Notes: generated by a model not told the origin, from the letters alone. 25,184 nucleotides of DNA from JBBTWO01 sp038062745 (GCA_038062745.1 JBBTWO010000069.1:1-25184), one strand, 5' to 3'. Positions 7,086 through 15,647 are shown, numbered from the stretch's first letter. Program-made: numbers and translations.

Positions 7086-10016
7086 ATGGAAAAAACAAAC
7101 GAACAACACTATATAAAAGTCAGAGGGGCCAGACAACATAATTTGAAAAATGTTGATTTGGACATTCCCAAAAACAAGCTGGTAATATTTACCGGTGTAT
7201 CAGGCAGTGGAAAAAGTTCTTTGGCTTTCGACACTATATATGCAGAAGGTCAAAGAAGATATGTTGAAAGTTTGTCGTCCTATGCTAGGCAATTTTTAGG
7301 AGTGATGCAAAAGCCAGATGTTGATTTTATTGAAGGCTTGTCACCAGCCATTTCAATTGACCAAAAGACAACTTCCCATAACCCCAGATCAACGGTGGGA
7401 ACCGTAACCGAAATCTATGATTACTTAAGACTATTGTTTGCCAGAATTGGCCATCCACATTGTCCAGTCTGTGGCAGAGAAATTTCAAATCAAAGTATTG
7501 ACCAAATTGTTGAAAATGCTCTTGCCTTAATTACTCAAAACATGAAGGCAAATGGTCAAGTAAGGTTTATGGTTTTGTCTCCAGTTGTAAAGGACCGAAA
7601 AGGCGAATTTACAGGTATTTTTGAAAACTTAAAATCAAAAGGCTACAAAAGAGTCAGGATTGATGGCTTAATTAAAGACATTTTGGATGACATAGTTTTA
7701 ATCAAAACCAACAAACATACCATCGATGCCGTTGTTGATCGATTAACTGTTACCAAAAAAGAACTCAAGGATGAATCCCAATTGGCCCTTCTTAAAAAAA
7801 GACTGTCAGACTCTTTTGAACAAGCTCTCCATTTGTCTGATGGTTTGGCATTGCTCGTCTTAGTAAACGACAGTTCATTTGAATTTCCTGATATACCACG
7901 CGATACCCAAGATTGTTTGTTCTCAGAAAGATTTGCCTGTCCGGTGGACAATATAAGTTTGCCGGAAATAGAACCCAGAAGTTTTTCTTTTAATTCCCCA
8001 CAAGGCGCATGTCCAACCTGTTTGGGACTGGGAAAGATCTTGAAAGTAAATGCCGAAACTGTGTTTTCAGAAGACTTGTCTATAAATGAGGGGGCAATAC
8101 TTCCTTTTTCGACCATGTTTGAAAACGATACCTGGTATGGAAGACTTATAAAGACGGTCTGTGAGGAAAATAACATTCCTATGAACAGACCAGTCAGAAG
8201 CTTGACTCAGGAACAAAAAGACATAATTTTGCTGGGAACTGCAAACAGAGAATATAAAGTTTACGGAACCAACAGATTTGGCAGATCTACAACAATTTTA
8301 GAAACATACCCAGGTGTCGTTGTAGAACTAGAACGGAGACACACTTCAACTGAATCAGACTTTGTTAGAAGTGAAATCGAAAAATATATGCGCGAAATTG
8401 TCTGTGGAGAGTGCTTGGGTGCCAGACTTAAAAAAGAAGCTCTTGGTGTAACCATTGATGACAATCCCATTAGTGTGGTCGCGGCTTGGCCAATAGATAA
8501 AGCTTTGGATTGGATTTGCTCACTTTCTGCTTTAAACAAATTATCAAATCGCGAAAAGCAAATCGCCACCATGGTTTTAAACGAAATCACGACTCGCCTA
8601 ACTTTCCTAAAATCTGTTGGTCTGGATTACCTGTCCCTTGATCGGCCTGCAGGATCTTTGGCTGGTGGGGAGGCTCAAAGAATACGACTTGCTTCACAAA
8701 TTGGTTCTGGCCTAACAGGAGTCTTGTATGTTTTGGATGAACCAACAATTGGTTTGCATAGCAGGGACAACGACCGACTGATTGAAACTTTAAAGAAGTT
8801 GCGTGATTTGGGTAACACTGTTGTGGTAGTTGAGCATGATGAAGACATGATGAAGGCATCAGATTATATATTTGATTTTGGTCCAGGAGCTGGAAAACTG
8901 GGTGGGGAAGTAATTGCCCAAGGAACCTCTGAAGAAATTGTAAATAATAAAAACTCCATTACCGGACAATATTTGTCAGGAAAAAGAAAGGTACATTCGA
9001 CAGTTCCAAGCATGCCACAACTAATAGATGAGGAAAAGTTCTTAGAAATAAAAGGTGTCAATCAATTTAACCTAAAAAATATTGATGTAAAAATACCTCT
9101 AAAAAAGTTTGTTGTTGTAACAGGAGTTTCTGGAAGTGGAAAGTCAACCTTAGTTGTTGACACTATTTATCACGCTGTTGCCTCAAAAATCAATCATTTT
9201 CATAAACAGGTTCCAGGAGAGTTCAAATCTATGGACGGCGTTACTAATTTGGACAAGGTAAGTTTAATTGATCAGTCACCAATTGGGCGAACTCCAAGAA
9301 GTAACCCAGCAACATATACCAAGATGTTTGATCATATTAGAATTGTCTTTGCAGCTACTCGTGAGGCAAAAGCCTCAGGTTATGGTCCAGGAAGATTTTC
9401 GTTCAATGTTAAAGGCGGTCGCTGTGAAGCGTGTGAAGGCCAGGGACAAATAAAAATAGAGATGCAGTTTATGCCAGACATTTGGGTTACGTGTGAAGTG
9501 TGTAAAGGCAAACGCTACAACAGTCACACCTTAGAAATTCTTTATCGAGGTAAAAACATTGCTGAAGTGTTGGATATGACGGTATCTGAAGCAAAAGAGT
9601 TTTTTCAAAACAACCCTGTAATTACTAGAAAGCTGGAAACTTTGGAAGATGTTGGTTTGGACTATATGGAGTTGGGACAGCCAGCGACAACTCTTTCTGG
9701 TGGAGAGGCGCAGCGTGTTAAATTGGCCACAGAATTGAGCAAAAAGCACACTGGTAAAACCATGTATATCTTGGATGAGCCAACAACTGGCTTGCATTTT
9801 GCAGACTTGCAAAAGCTTTTAAATGTCTTAAAAGTGCTAGTTTCATATGGAAATACTGTTTTAGTTATTGAACACAACATGGATATAGTCAGAAATGCCG
9901 ATTGGATTATTGATTTGGGACCAGAAGGGGGAAATAAGGGTGGAGAAATAGTTGCTCAAGGAACACCTAAAGATATTGCCAACACTCCTAAATCTTATAC
10001 AGGCAAGTACATATGA
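7086..10016 (+). CDS. uvrA: Excinuclease ABC subunit UvrA
   Basis: UvrA is the damage-sensing ABC-type ATPase dimer of nucleotide excision repair. The 976-aa protein has two ABC modules. The first has Walker A GVSGSGKSS (from residue 37), signature SLAGGEAQRIRLAS and Walker B YVLDEPTIGLH. The second has Walker A GVSGSGKST (from residue 680), signature TLSGGEAQRVKLAT and Walker B YILDEPTTGLH. The C-terminal zinc finger is complete, with GRCEACEGQG followed by TCEVCKGKRY. The N-terminal zinc module in the UvrB-binding region reads CPVD (Cys285, Asp288) followed by CPTC (Cys309, Cys312), so one of the four usual Cys ligands is Asp. The gap after uvrB has a purine-rich GGCGGGGA that may help initiation. 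The gene ends in TGA; a transglutaminase-like gene follows after 21 bp. Confidence 0.97.
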   Translation: MEKTNEQHYIKVRGARQHNLKNVDLDIPKNKLVIFTGVSGSGKSSLAFDTIYAEGQRRYVESLSSYARQFLGVMQKPDVDFIEGLSPAISIDQKTTSHNPRSTVGTVTEIYDYLRLLFARIGHPHCPVCGREISNQSIDQIVENALALITQNMKANGQVRFMVLSPVVKDRKGEFTGIFENLKSKGYKRVRIDGLIKDILDDIVLIKTNKHTIDAVVDRLTVTKKELKDESQLALLKKRLSDSFEQALHLSDGLALLVLVNDSSFEFPDIPRDTQDCLFSERFACPVDNISLPEIEPRSFSFNSPQGACPTCLGLGKILKVNAETVFSEDLSINEGAILPFSTMFENDTWYGRLIKTVCEENNIPMNRPVRSLTQEQKDIILLGTANREYKVYGTNRFGRSTTILETYPGVVVELERRHTSTESDFVRSEIEKYMREIVCGECLGARLKKEALGVTIDDNPISVVAAWPIDKALDWICSLSALNKLSNREKQIATMVLNEITTRLTFLKSVGLDYLSLDRPAGSLAGGEAQRIRLASQIGSGLTGVLYVLDEPTIGLHSRDNDRLIETLKKLRDLGNTVVVVEHDEDMMKASDYIFDFGPGAGKLGGEVIAQGTSEEIVNNKNSITGQYLSGKRKVHSTVPSMPQLIDEEKFLEIKGVNQFNLKNIDVKIPLKKFVVVTGVSGSGKSTLVVDTIYHAVASKINHFHKQVPGEFKSMDGVTNLDKVSLIDQSPIGRTPRSNPATYTKMFDHIRIVFAATREAKASGYGPGRFSFNVKGGRCEACEGQGQIKIEMQFMPDIWVTCEVCKGKRYNSHTLEILYRGKNIAEVLDMTVSEAKEFFQNNPVITRKLETLEDVGLDYMELGQPATTLSGGEAQRVKLATELSKKHTGKTMYILDEPTTGLHFADLQKLLNVLKVLVSYGNTVLVIEHNMDIVRNADWIIDLGPEGGNKGGEIVAQGTPKDIANTPKSYTGKYI

Positions 10017-10037
10017 AAAAAGGTAAAATAAACAGCA

Positions 10038-11891
10038 ATGAAATTTAAAAAACTACTGGTTTTTGTTTTTATTCTTTTTTTTAGTTTTCCAGCAAGTGTT
10101 TTTGGTCAACAGGAATTTACTAACAATATTGTCGTTTTCTACACAGTTTCTGACACGGGCTCGACAACAGTTACTTATAACATCTCTTTGGTCAACACTA
10201 CTTCTGAGTATTATGCTGCTGGTTACGGTTTAACACTTGTTGGCACAAAGCCGCTTAACCCCAGAGCTTACCAAGCAGATCGTCAACTCTCCTTGGAAAC
10301 TGAAACCAGTGATCAAAAAACTAATTTAAAAGTTAAGTTTGAAGATTCAGTGGTTGGAAAAGGAAATGCTCGCAATTTCTCAATTGTTTTTGAAGACAAT
10401 ACCATTGCCACAAAAACTGGAGAAGTTTGGGAAATAACCATTCCAAGATTATCTAGTGTTCAAGAATTTAATAACTACCAAGTAAAAATTGTCGTCCCAA
10501 AGTCCCTAGGAGAATTAGCCTATATTTCACCAGATAGCGGTAATACTGAATCTTACGCGGATAAAAATATTTACACCTTTGATAAACAGACAGTTTCAAA
10601 AACTGGCGTAACTGCTGCTTTTGGAAGGTTTCAAGTGTTCGAATTTGATATTACCTATCACTTGGAAAATCCGTTGAATAAAACGGGGGTTGTTGAGGTA
10701 GCAATTCCGCCAGATACTGCATATCAGAAAGTAAATTACAAATACATAACTCCTGAGCCCCAAACGGTTTCAATAGACAAAGATGGCAATTGGTTGGCTC
10801 TATACAAATTGAAACCTCGGGAACGAGTTGATATTCGAGCAGTTGGAGTAGTCCAGCTTTTTGCCGGTGCCAGATATAGTGTAAAACTCCCAAATGATAT
10901 TCGCCAAGAAAATTTAAAGACCACAGATATGTGGCAAGTGAATAGCCCAATTGTTCAGAATGCAGCCAAAAACCTAAAAAATCCTCAGGATGTTTATAAT
11001 TTTGTTGTTAATACACTTAACTATGACTACGAACGTGTAAAGCCAAACGTTGCCAGATTGGGAGCAGAGAAAGCTCTGGAAAATCCTCAAAATGCAATTT
11101 GTATGGAATTTACTGATACTTTTATTGTTTTGAGTCGTGCAATTGGGATACCAGCCCGAGAAATTAATGGTTACGCCTATACCGAAAGCCCTGAGATTCG
11201 TCCTTTGTCTTTAGTTGCAGATGTTCTGCATGCTTGGCCTGAGTATTGGGATGACCAAAGAAGCGTTTGGGTACCAGTTGATCCAACTTGGGGAGATACA
11301 ACTGGCGGGGCTGATTATTTTTCTAAACTTGATTTGCGGCATTTTACTTTTGTAGCCCATGGAGTTGATCCTTACAAGCCGTATCCACCAGGTTCATACA
11401 AATTAGGAACTACTCCACAAAAGGATATTTTTGTTAATTTTGGAAAATTGCAAGAAAAAAGATCCAGCACACCACAAATAATTGCCAAGACAGTTTCAAA
11501 AATTCCAATCTTTGTTACTGACGTCGAAGCAATTATTAAAAACCCAGGGCCAACTTCAATCGAGAACCAGGAAGTAATTATCTATTTTGACAATAAAAAG
11601 GTTTTGACTCAAAAAATTGAAATTTTGCCACCATTTGCTTCGGTAACTGTCAAAGAACAAATTCCCTTTAGTCTTTTGGGGAGCAAAACTCCCAGCCAAA
11701 TTGAGATAGCCTATGGTGGTCAAGCAATTACTCTGCCTACCCAAAAAACAACTGTTATAATAACAAATCTAGTAGTAATTCTAATTGCCATTTTTTCTCT
11801 TATTCTTTATCTATTTTTAAAAGCAAAAAAACATGAAGGATTTACCACACTTTTCGGTTTCAAAACAAAGTCTGATAAAAATCCCAAATAA
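10038..11891 (+). CDS. Exported, membrane-anchored transglutaminase-like (papain-fold) protein
   Basis: The 617-aa protein begins with a basic, hydrophobic signal sequence ending near SVFGQQ (residues 1-24). About 270 residues of beta-rich, Ig-like sequence of no recognised family follow. A transglutaminase-like domain (about 310-430) carries the full triad: Cys355 in NAICMEF, His398 in LHAWPEYWD and Asp415 in VPVDPTWGD. After this comes an Ig-like stretch (about 500-570), one C-terminal transmembrane helix (about 575-597) and a short basic tail. The predicted topology is an outer-facing enzyme anchored at its C-terminus. Family members include transglutaminases, peptidases and peptide N-glycanases, so the reaction is unknown. 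It lies between uvrA and uvrC on the same strand, and its last 59 bp also encode the start of uvrC. A TAAAAT lies 8 nt before the ATG without a clear -35. Confidence 0.88.
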   Translation: MKFKKLLVFVFILFFSFPASVFGQQEFTNNIVVFYTVSDTGSTTVTYNISLVNTTSEYYAAGYGLTLVGTKPLNPRAYQADRQLSLETETSDQKTNLKVKFEDSVVGKGNARNFSIVFEDNTIATKTGEVWEITIPRLSSVQEFNNYQVKIVVPKSLGELAYISPDSGNTESYADKNIYTFDKQTVSKTGVTAAFGRFQVFEFDITYHLENPLNKTGVVEVAIPPDTAYQKVNYKYITPEPQTVSIDKDGNWLALYKLKPRERVDIRAVGVVQLFAGARYSVKLPNDIRQENLKTTDMWQVNSPIVQNAAKNLKNPQDVYNFVVNTLNYDYERVKPNVARLGAEKALENPQNAICMEFTDTFIVLSRAIGIPAREINGYAYTESPEIRPLSLVADVLHAWPEYWDDQRSVWVPVDPTWGDTTGGADYFSKLDLRHFTFVAHGVDPYKPYPPGSYKLGTTPQKDIFVNFGKLQEKRSSTPQIIAKTVSKIPIFVTDVEAIIKNPGPTSIENQEVIIYFDNKKVLTQKIEILPPFASVTVKEQIPFSLLGSKTPSQIEIAYGGQAITLPTQKTTVIITNLVVILIAIFSLILYLFLKAKKHEGFTTLFGFKTKSDKNPK

Positions 11892-13143
11892 TCCTGGAAT
11901 CTATATCTTTGGAGACGAAAATTTGCGTCCTATCTACATAGGCAAGGCAAAGTCACTCAAGGCAAGACTGTCTTCTTACTTCTTGCTAAATCTGCTACCT
12001 AAAACAAAAAGTATGCTAAAGGAAGCTAAGTTTATATCTTTTATTGAAGTTAATAATGAGTTTGAAGCCTTTTTACTTGAGGCTAATTTGGTAAGAAAGT
12101 ACCTGCCCCATTACAATATTCAGTTAAAGGATGATAAAACACCACTTTATATTATAATTACCAAAGAGGAATTTCCAAGAATCATCACCGCCCGCAAAAC
12201 TCAATTAGAGACAATAGTTGCAAAAAACATCTTTGGACCTTTTCTGTCTGGATTAGTAGTTAGAAAAGTGCTTTCAAGGCTCAGGAAAATTTTCCCCTAT
12301 AGCAATCATAAATTGGGAAGGCGAGCTTGCATTTATAATCAAATTGGCTTATGCGATCCCTGTCCTAATGAAATAAATAAAATTGAAGATCAAATGACCA
12401 GGAAAGAATTAACAATCAAATACTTAAGCAATATTAATAGAATTACAAAGATTCTCTCTGGAAATATCGCACCACTCAAAAAAGAGTTAGAGCGAGAAAT
12501 GAACAAAGCTGCAAAGTTGCAAGACTTTGAAGGCGCCAGACAAGTACATAATCAAATCCTCCAACTTGATTACATAACCACCCAAAGACAGGATTCCAGT
12601 TCCTATATTCAAAATCCAAGCTTGGTCGAGGACTTACGGGAAAGAGAATTGGTAGCAGTAAAGCAGATGTTGGAAAAGTATTTTAATATCACAAAACTAA
12701 TTAGAATTGAATGTTTTGATATTGCCCATTTAGCAGGATCCTTTCCAACAGGTTCAATGGTTACTTTCGTTGGTGGAGAACCAGACAAAAGATTTTATCG
12801 ACATTTTAATGTCAAAACAAAATTAGGCGGAGACACTGATAGATTAGCTGAAATCTTGACCAGAAGAACAAAAAGATTTGCCGATTGGGGAGTACCAGAT
12901 TTAATCATAATTGATGGTGGAAAACCACAAATTTCGGCAGTTAGTAAAATTATGCCTAAAAATATTCCCGTTGTTGGAATCGCAAAACGATTTGAAACCT
13001 TAGTTGTTGAACAAGATGGTAAATTTATAGAAGAAAGGCTAAAACCACCTGCTCTATATCTTTTTCAAAGACTCAGGGATGAATCCCACAGATTTTCAAG
13101 AAGATTACACCATAAACAAATATCTAAATTATTTAATACCTAA
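11833..13143 (+). CDS. uvrC: Excinuclease ABC subunit UvrC, short form without helix-hairpin-helix domain
   Basis: UvrC makes both incisions around a lesion held by UvrB. The N-terminal GIY-YIG nuclease is intact: GIY at residues 22-24, YIG at 35-37, Arg45 and Glu83. A Cys-rich segment follows with Cys166, Cys174 and Cys177; the first of the four Cys that bind the iron-sulfur cluster in E. coli appears to be missing. A UVR motif lies near 217-250 (KAAKLQDFEGARQVHNQI). The RNase H-like 5' nuclease keeps Asp296 (CFDIAHLAG), Asp361 (IIIDGGKPQ) and His419 (RDESHRF). The protein stops 17 residues after that His, at 436 aa instead of about 600, so the tandem helix-hairpin-helix region is absent. 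ATG 11833 is the only ATG, GTG or TTG before the GIY motif in this frame, so the 59-bp overlap with the upstream gene is real and suggests coupled translation. Confidence 0.93.
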   Translation: MKDLPHFSVSKQSLIKIPNNPGIYIFGDENLRPIYIGKAKSLKARLSSYFLLNLLPKTKSMLKEAKFISFIEVNNEFEAFLLEANLVRKYLPHYNIQLKDDKTPLYIIITKEEFPRIITARKTQLETIVAKNIFGPFLSGLVVRKVLSRLRKIFPYSNHKLGRRACIYNQIGLCDPCPNEINKIEDQMTRKELTIKYLSNINRITKILSGNIAPLKKELEREMNKAAKLQDFEGARQVHNQILQLDYITTQRQDSSSYIQNPSLVEDLRERELVAVKQMLEKYFNITKLIRIECFDIAHLAGSFPTGSMVTFVGGEPDKRFYRHFNVKTKLGGDTDRLAEILTRRTKRFADWGVPDLIIIDGGKPQISAVSKIMPKNIPVVGIAKRFETLVVEQDGKFIEERLKPPALYLFQRLRDESHRFSRRLHHKQISKLFNT

Positions 13144-13152
13144 AAATGTTTA

Positions 13153-13182
13153 TTGACAAGTATTGGTAAAACTAATCATACT
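13153..13182 (+). promoter_or_regulatory. putative promoter after uvrC
   Basis: A perfect TTGACA (13153-13158), an 18-nt spacer and CATACT (13177-13182) lie 15 nt before the next ATG. This marks a new transcription unit after the uvr block. Confidence 0.45.
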
Positions 13183-13197
13183 TAATTGTAAGTACAT

Positions 13198-13602
13198 ATG
13201 AAGAATATATTTAGAAGCATTTTAATTGAGACCATTGTTCTATATCTTGTTTCTCAAGCAACCTCAGGTCTATTTTTTGAAGGGGGAGTCAAAGATGTCT
13301 TAATAACTGGTGTCTGTTTGGCATTGGCCACACTTTTGGTAAGACCGATTGTAAATGTACTCCTGCTGCCTATTAACCTTATTACCTTTGGACTTTTCAA
13401 ATGGCTAAGCAATGCTCTAGTGCTTTATTTAGTTGATGTGGTTCTTAATCAATTTAGAGTTGGAAATTTTGCTTTTGCGGGCTTTGCGAACGAGTGGATA
13501 ACGGTTCCTATGTACACTACCAACAGCTTGATTTTGTCTTACATACTCTTTTCATTTGTAATATTTTTCATCTCCAGCATTTTCTATTGGTTTGTCAAGT
13601 AA
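13198..13602 (+). CDS. Small four-helix membrane protein, phage holin family 4 superfamily (PF04020-like)
   Basis: The 134-aa protein is very hydrophobic with about four membrane segments (roughly residues 5-25, 33-55, 58-82 and 110-132). The conserved part is LATLLVRPIVNVLLLPINLITFGLF, whose middle RPIVNVLLLPINL pattern is typical of the family named Mycobacterial 4TMS phage holin. These proteins are widespread chromosomal membrane proteins, and the family name does not imply a phage. No lysis genes or other phage genes are nearby. It lies 38 bp before secG, but a TATAAT between them suggests secG also has its own promoter. The function is unknown. Confidence 0.75.
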   Translation: MKNIFRSILIETIVLYLVSQATSGLFFEGGVKDVLITGVCLALATLLVRPIVNVLLLPINLITFGLFKWLSNALVLYLVDVVLNQFRVGNFAFAGFANEWITVPMYTTNSLILSYILFSFVIFFISSIFYWFVK

Positions 13603-13611
13603 TATTTAGGG

Positions 13612-13617
13612 TATAAT
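13612..13617 (+). promoter_or_regulatory. putative -10 box of secG
   Basis: A perfect TATAAT lies 23 nt before the secG ATG. No good -35 is visible. The leader contains GAAAGAG, a weak Shine-Dalgarno candidate, so secG may be one of the few genes here with a conventional leader. Confidence 0.4.
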
Positions 13618-13640
13618 AGTTCCAGAAAGAGCAAGAAAAT

Positions 13641-13853
13641 ATGAGAGATGTAATTTTAATACTACAAGTTATTTTAGGTATAGTTTTGACTGTTGTGATC
13701 TTAGTTCAGGTAAAAGGAACTGGTTTTGGAAGGGTTTGGGGAGCAAGTTCAACATCATTTACCAGGCGTGGTCTTGAAAAACTGGTCTTTAAAGCTACTT
13801 TTGTCCTCACTTTTGTTTTTATCGTAATTTCAGTACTACTTTTAATCATTTAA
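13641..13853 (+). CDS. secG: Preprotein translocase subunit SecG
   Basis: SecG is the small accessory subunit of the SecYEG channel and helps SecA-driven export. The 70-aa protein has two membrane helices (about residues 4-22 and 48-70) joined by a Gly/Ser/Thr-rich cytosolic loop. The family signature is in VILVQVKGTGFGRVWG and the following SSTSFTRRGLEKL. Length and topology match the family. The solute-binding-type protein that needs export or membrane insertion follows after 13 bp. SecY, SecE and SecA are not in this window, which is normal because secG is usually unlinked. Confidence 0.9.
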   Translation: MRDVILILQVILGIVLTVVILVQVKGTGFGRVWGASSTSFTRRGLEKLVFKATFVLTFVFIVISVLLLII

Positions 13854-13866
13854 GACGTATTAAATA

Positions 13867-15195
13867 ATGTTAAAGTTAAGATACTATATCAGGCTATTGC
13901 GAGCTTTTATTCAAAGATTTAAAGCCTTATTGGTCATTGGTATACTTTTGGGTTTTGTTTTCTTCTTGTCGTTAAACTTTATTTTTCCTTTGTTTTTTGC
14001 CACTACCACCCAAAGGATTGGATATGCTGGCAGATTCACAACCAACACGCTTCCAAATCCAATTCAGGAACTAATAAGTGATGGTTTGGTAATAGTTCAA
14101 GCAGATGGATCTATCCAACCAAACTTGGCTAGCAGTTGGGAATTTAAAGATGGCGGTGAAACTTGGATATTTCATCTTGATCCAAACAAACAATGGCAAG
14201 ATGGAAAGAAAGTTACTTCTCAAAGCTTAACTTACAGCTTTAATGATGTCATAATTGAGACGCCGGACAGCCAAACTATTGTTTTCCGTTTGAAAGAAAA
14301 GTTTTCTCCCTTTCCTTCAGTTGTCTCAATACCTATATTTAAAAAGGGAACCTTGATTGGAACTGATCAATGGAAAGTTAGCAAACTCTCCCTAGTAGGA
14401 GATTTGATTGAGTACATTGTCTTGACTGACAAACAAGGAAATAAAAAAATAATTAAGTTTTATCCAAGTGAAGAAAGAGCTAAGACCGCCTTTAAACTTG
14501 GTGAGATAGACCAAATCAGAGACATGTTGGATCCAACGCCACTTAAAGATTGGGAAACAGTTACGGTTGACGAAAATATTACTTTAAACCGTTACGTAGC
14601 CGTGTTTTTCAATACTCAAGATCCTGTTTTTGATAAAAACAAATCTTTAAGACAGGCACTTTCATATGCTATTGATAAAGACAGTTTAAGTCCCAACCGG
14701 GCACTTGGCCCAATAAGCCCTGATTCCTGGACCTTTAATCCTCAAATTAAAGATTATTCTTTTGATACTGACCGAGCTAAACAGCTTTTAACTGATATTC
14801 CAAAGGCACAAAGAGAAAATCTAGCAATTAAATTAACTACAACCTCAAATTTAAGAGCTGATGCAGAAAGAATAGCTAAAAATTGGAACGCTATTGGCAT
14901 AAAAACAACGGTCAGTTTGTCTTCTGGAATCCCCAGTGAATATCAAGCGTTCCTGGCAATCTATGACAGTCCATTTGATCCCGATCAATATGTTACTTGG
15001 CACTCAAGTCAACAGGAAACAAACATCTCCAAATATTCAGACCCAAGAATTGATAAGCTTTTAGAGGACGGCAGGCTGGAAACAAATACCAATCAAAGAA
15101 AGGTAATTTACTTCGATTTTCAAAGATTTCTGCTTGAGGATGCACCCGCTGCTTTTCTATATCATCCAATTTCGTATACAATTACTAGGAAATGA
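13867..15195 (+). CDS. Membrane-anchored extracellular solute-binding protein, family 5 (peptide/nickel type)
   Basis: The 442-aa protein starts with a basic N-terminus and one hydrophobic segment (about residues 19-41) that serves as an uncleaved anchor or signal. No lipobox Cys is visible. The mature part shows the family-5 pattern: ELISDGLVIVQADGSIQPNL, LASSWEFKDGGETWIFHLD, QWQDGKKVTSQSLTYSFND, SLRQALSYAIDKDSL and a C-terminal FQRFLLEDAPAAFLYHP. Such proteins capture oligopeptides, nickel or other solutes for ABC importers. It is shorter than the usual 500-550 residues. No permease or ATPase gene is adjacent, so it either works with a distant transporter or has a different role. Its stop overlaps the next start (ATGA). 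Confidence 0.87.
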   Translation: MLKLRYYIRLLRAFIQRFKALLVIGILLGFVFFLSLNFIFPLFFATTTQRIGYAGRFTTNTLPNPIQELISDGLVIVQADGSIQPNLASSWEFKDGGETWIFHLDPNKQWQDGKKVTSQSLTYSFNDVIIETPDSQTIVFRLKEKFSPFPSVVSIPIFKKGTLIGTDQWKVSKLSLVGDLIEYIVLTDKQGNKKIIKFYPSEERAKTAFKLGEIDQIRDMLDPTPLKDWETVTVDENITLNRYVAVFFNTQDPVFDKNKSLRQALSYAIDKDSLSPNRALGPISPDSWTFNPQIKDYSFDTDRAKQLLTDIPKAQRENLAIKLTTTSNLRADAERIAKNWNAIGIKTTVSLSSGIPSEYQAFLAIYDSPFDPDQYVTWHSSQQETNISKYSDPRIDKLLEDGRLETNTNQRKVIYFDFQRFLLEDAPAAFLYHPISYTITRK

Positions 15196-15425
15196 TCTTT
15201 ATTGTAATCGCTTCAATTGTTGGTCTTCTGTTTTGGATTGTCTTCAAACTTACAATTGGATCAATTGAAGGCTTAGGCTTTAACTTAAACAGGTTTTATC
15301 CCTTCAACTTAATAATAAAACGACCAACCCTGTGGTCAACACTTTTTTATCTTCTGGTTATTGGGATACTTACTTTCGGGGTATTAATACTGTCAAACAG
15401 ACAGTTTTGGGGCAAACTCTTCTAA
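15192..15425 (+). CDS. Small two-helix membrane protein of unknown function
   Basis: The 77-aa product has two predicted membrane helices (about residues 2-22 and 47-67) separated by an amphipathic loop containing NLNRFYPFNLIIKRP. Its ATG overlaps the stop codon of the solute-binding gene by 4 bp, the classic spacing for translational coupling, so a joint role in the membrane is likely. I recognise no family. The gene ends 3 bp before the stop codon of a convergent small gene. Confidence 0.6.
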   Translation: MIFIVIASIVGLLFWIVFKLTIGSIEGLGFNLNRFYPFNLIIKRPTLWSTLFYLLVIGILTFGVLILSNRQFWGKLF

Positions 15426-15428
15426 ACT

Positions 15429-15632
15429 TTACTTTCTAGGTGCTCGATATTTATTGAGTTCTGCTGCTGTACCTTCTGGGTGTCTGATTGCATCCAGTTC
15501 CAAGTCTATAGCTGCTGTTATATTGTGCCGTGCCACTTTTCTTTCTTTATCTCCGCGGTCGTATTTAGCAAACAATTCTCGTGTTCTGGCAAGACACTCT
15601 GCCTCAATAGTAGGGCCAAAATCTGATTCCAT
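15429..15632 (-). CDS. Small soluble protein of unknown function
   Basis: The 67-aa product is hydrophilic and probably mostly helical, with segments such as EAECLARTRELFAKYDRGDK and TAAIDLELDAIRHPEG. No family is recognised. The frame is open up to a TTG at 15659, but a perfect TATAAT (minus strand) lies between that TTG and the ATG at 15632 and ends 9 nt before the ATG. This is the same spacing as for the DedA-like gene and the gene at 20105, so the ATG is the better start. The opposite strand also has an open frame here, but its product is a Ser/Ala-rich translation with no protein-like pattern. The gene is divergent from the histidine kinase. Confidence 0.55.
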   Translation of the reverse strand: MESDFGPTIEAECLARTRELFAKYDRGDKERKVARHNITAAIDLELDAIRHPEGTAAELNKYRAPRK

Positions 15633-15641
15633 AGCTGGTAT

Positions 15642-15647
15642 ATTATA
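15642..15647 (-). promoter_or_regulatory. -10 box of the small unknown gene
   Basis: A perfect TATAAT on the minus strand lies 9 nt upstream of the ATG at 15632. A TTGACT is present, but only 14 nt further upstream (15662-15667), which is shorter than ideal. Confidence 0.5.

Noticed and set aside
10014..10016. UGA recoding (Gly) as in Gracilibacteria or SR1
   Set aside because: UvrA ends at this TGA at the right family length, and no gene needs in-frame UGA to be read through.
13198..13602. Phage origin suggested by the holin-like family name
   Set aside because: The family is a general chromosomal membrane family, and no endolysin, capsid, integrase or other phage gene is nearby.
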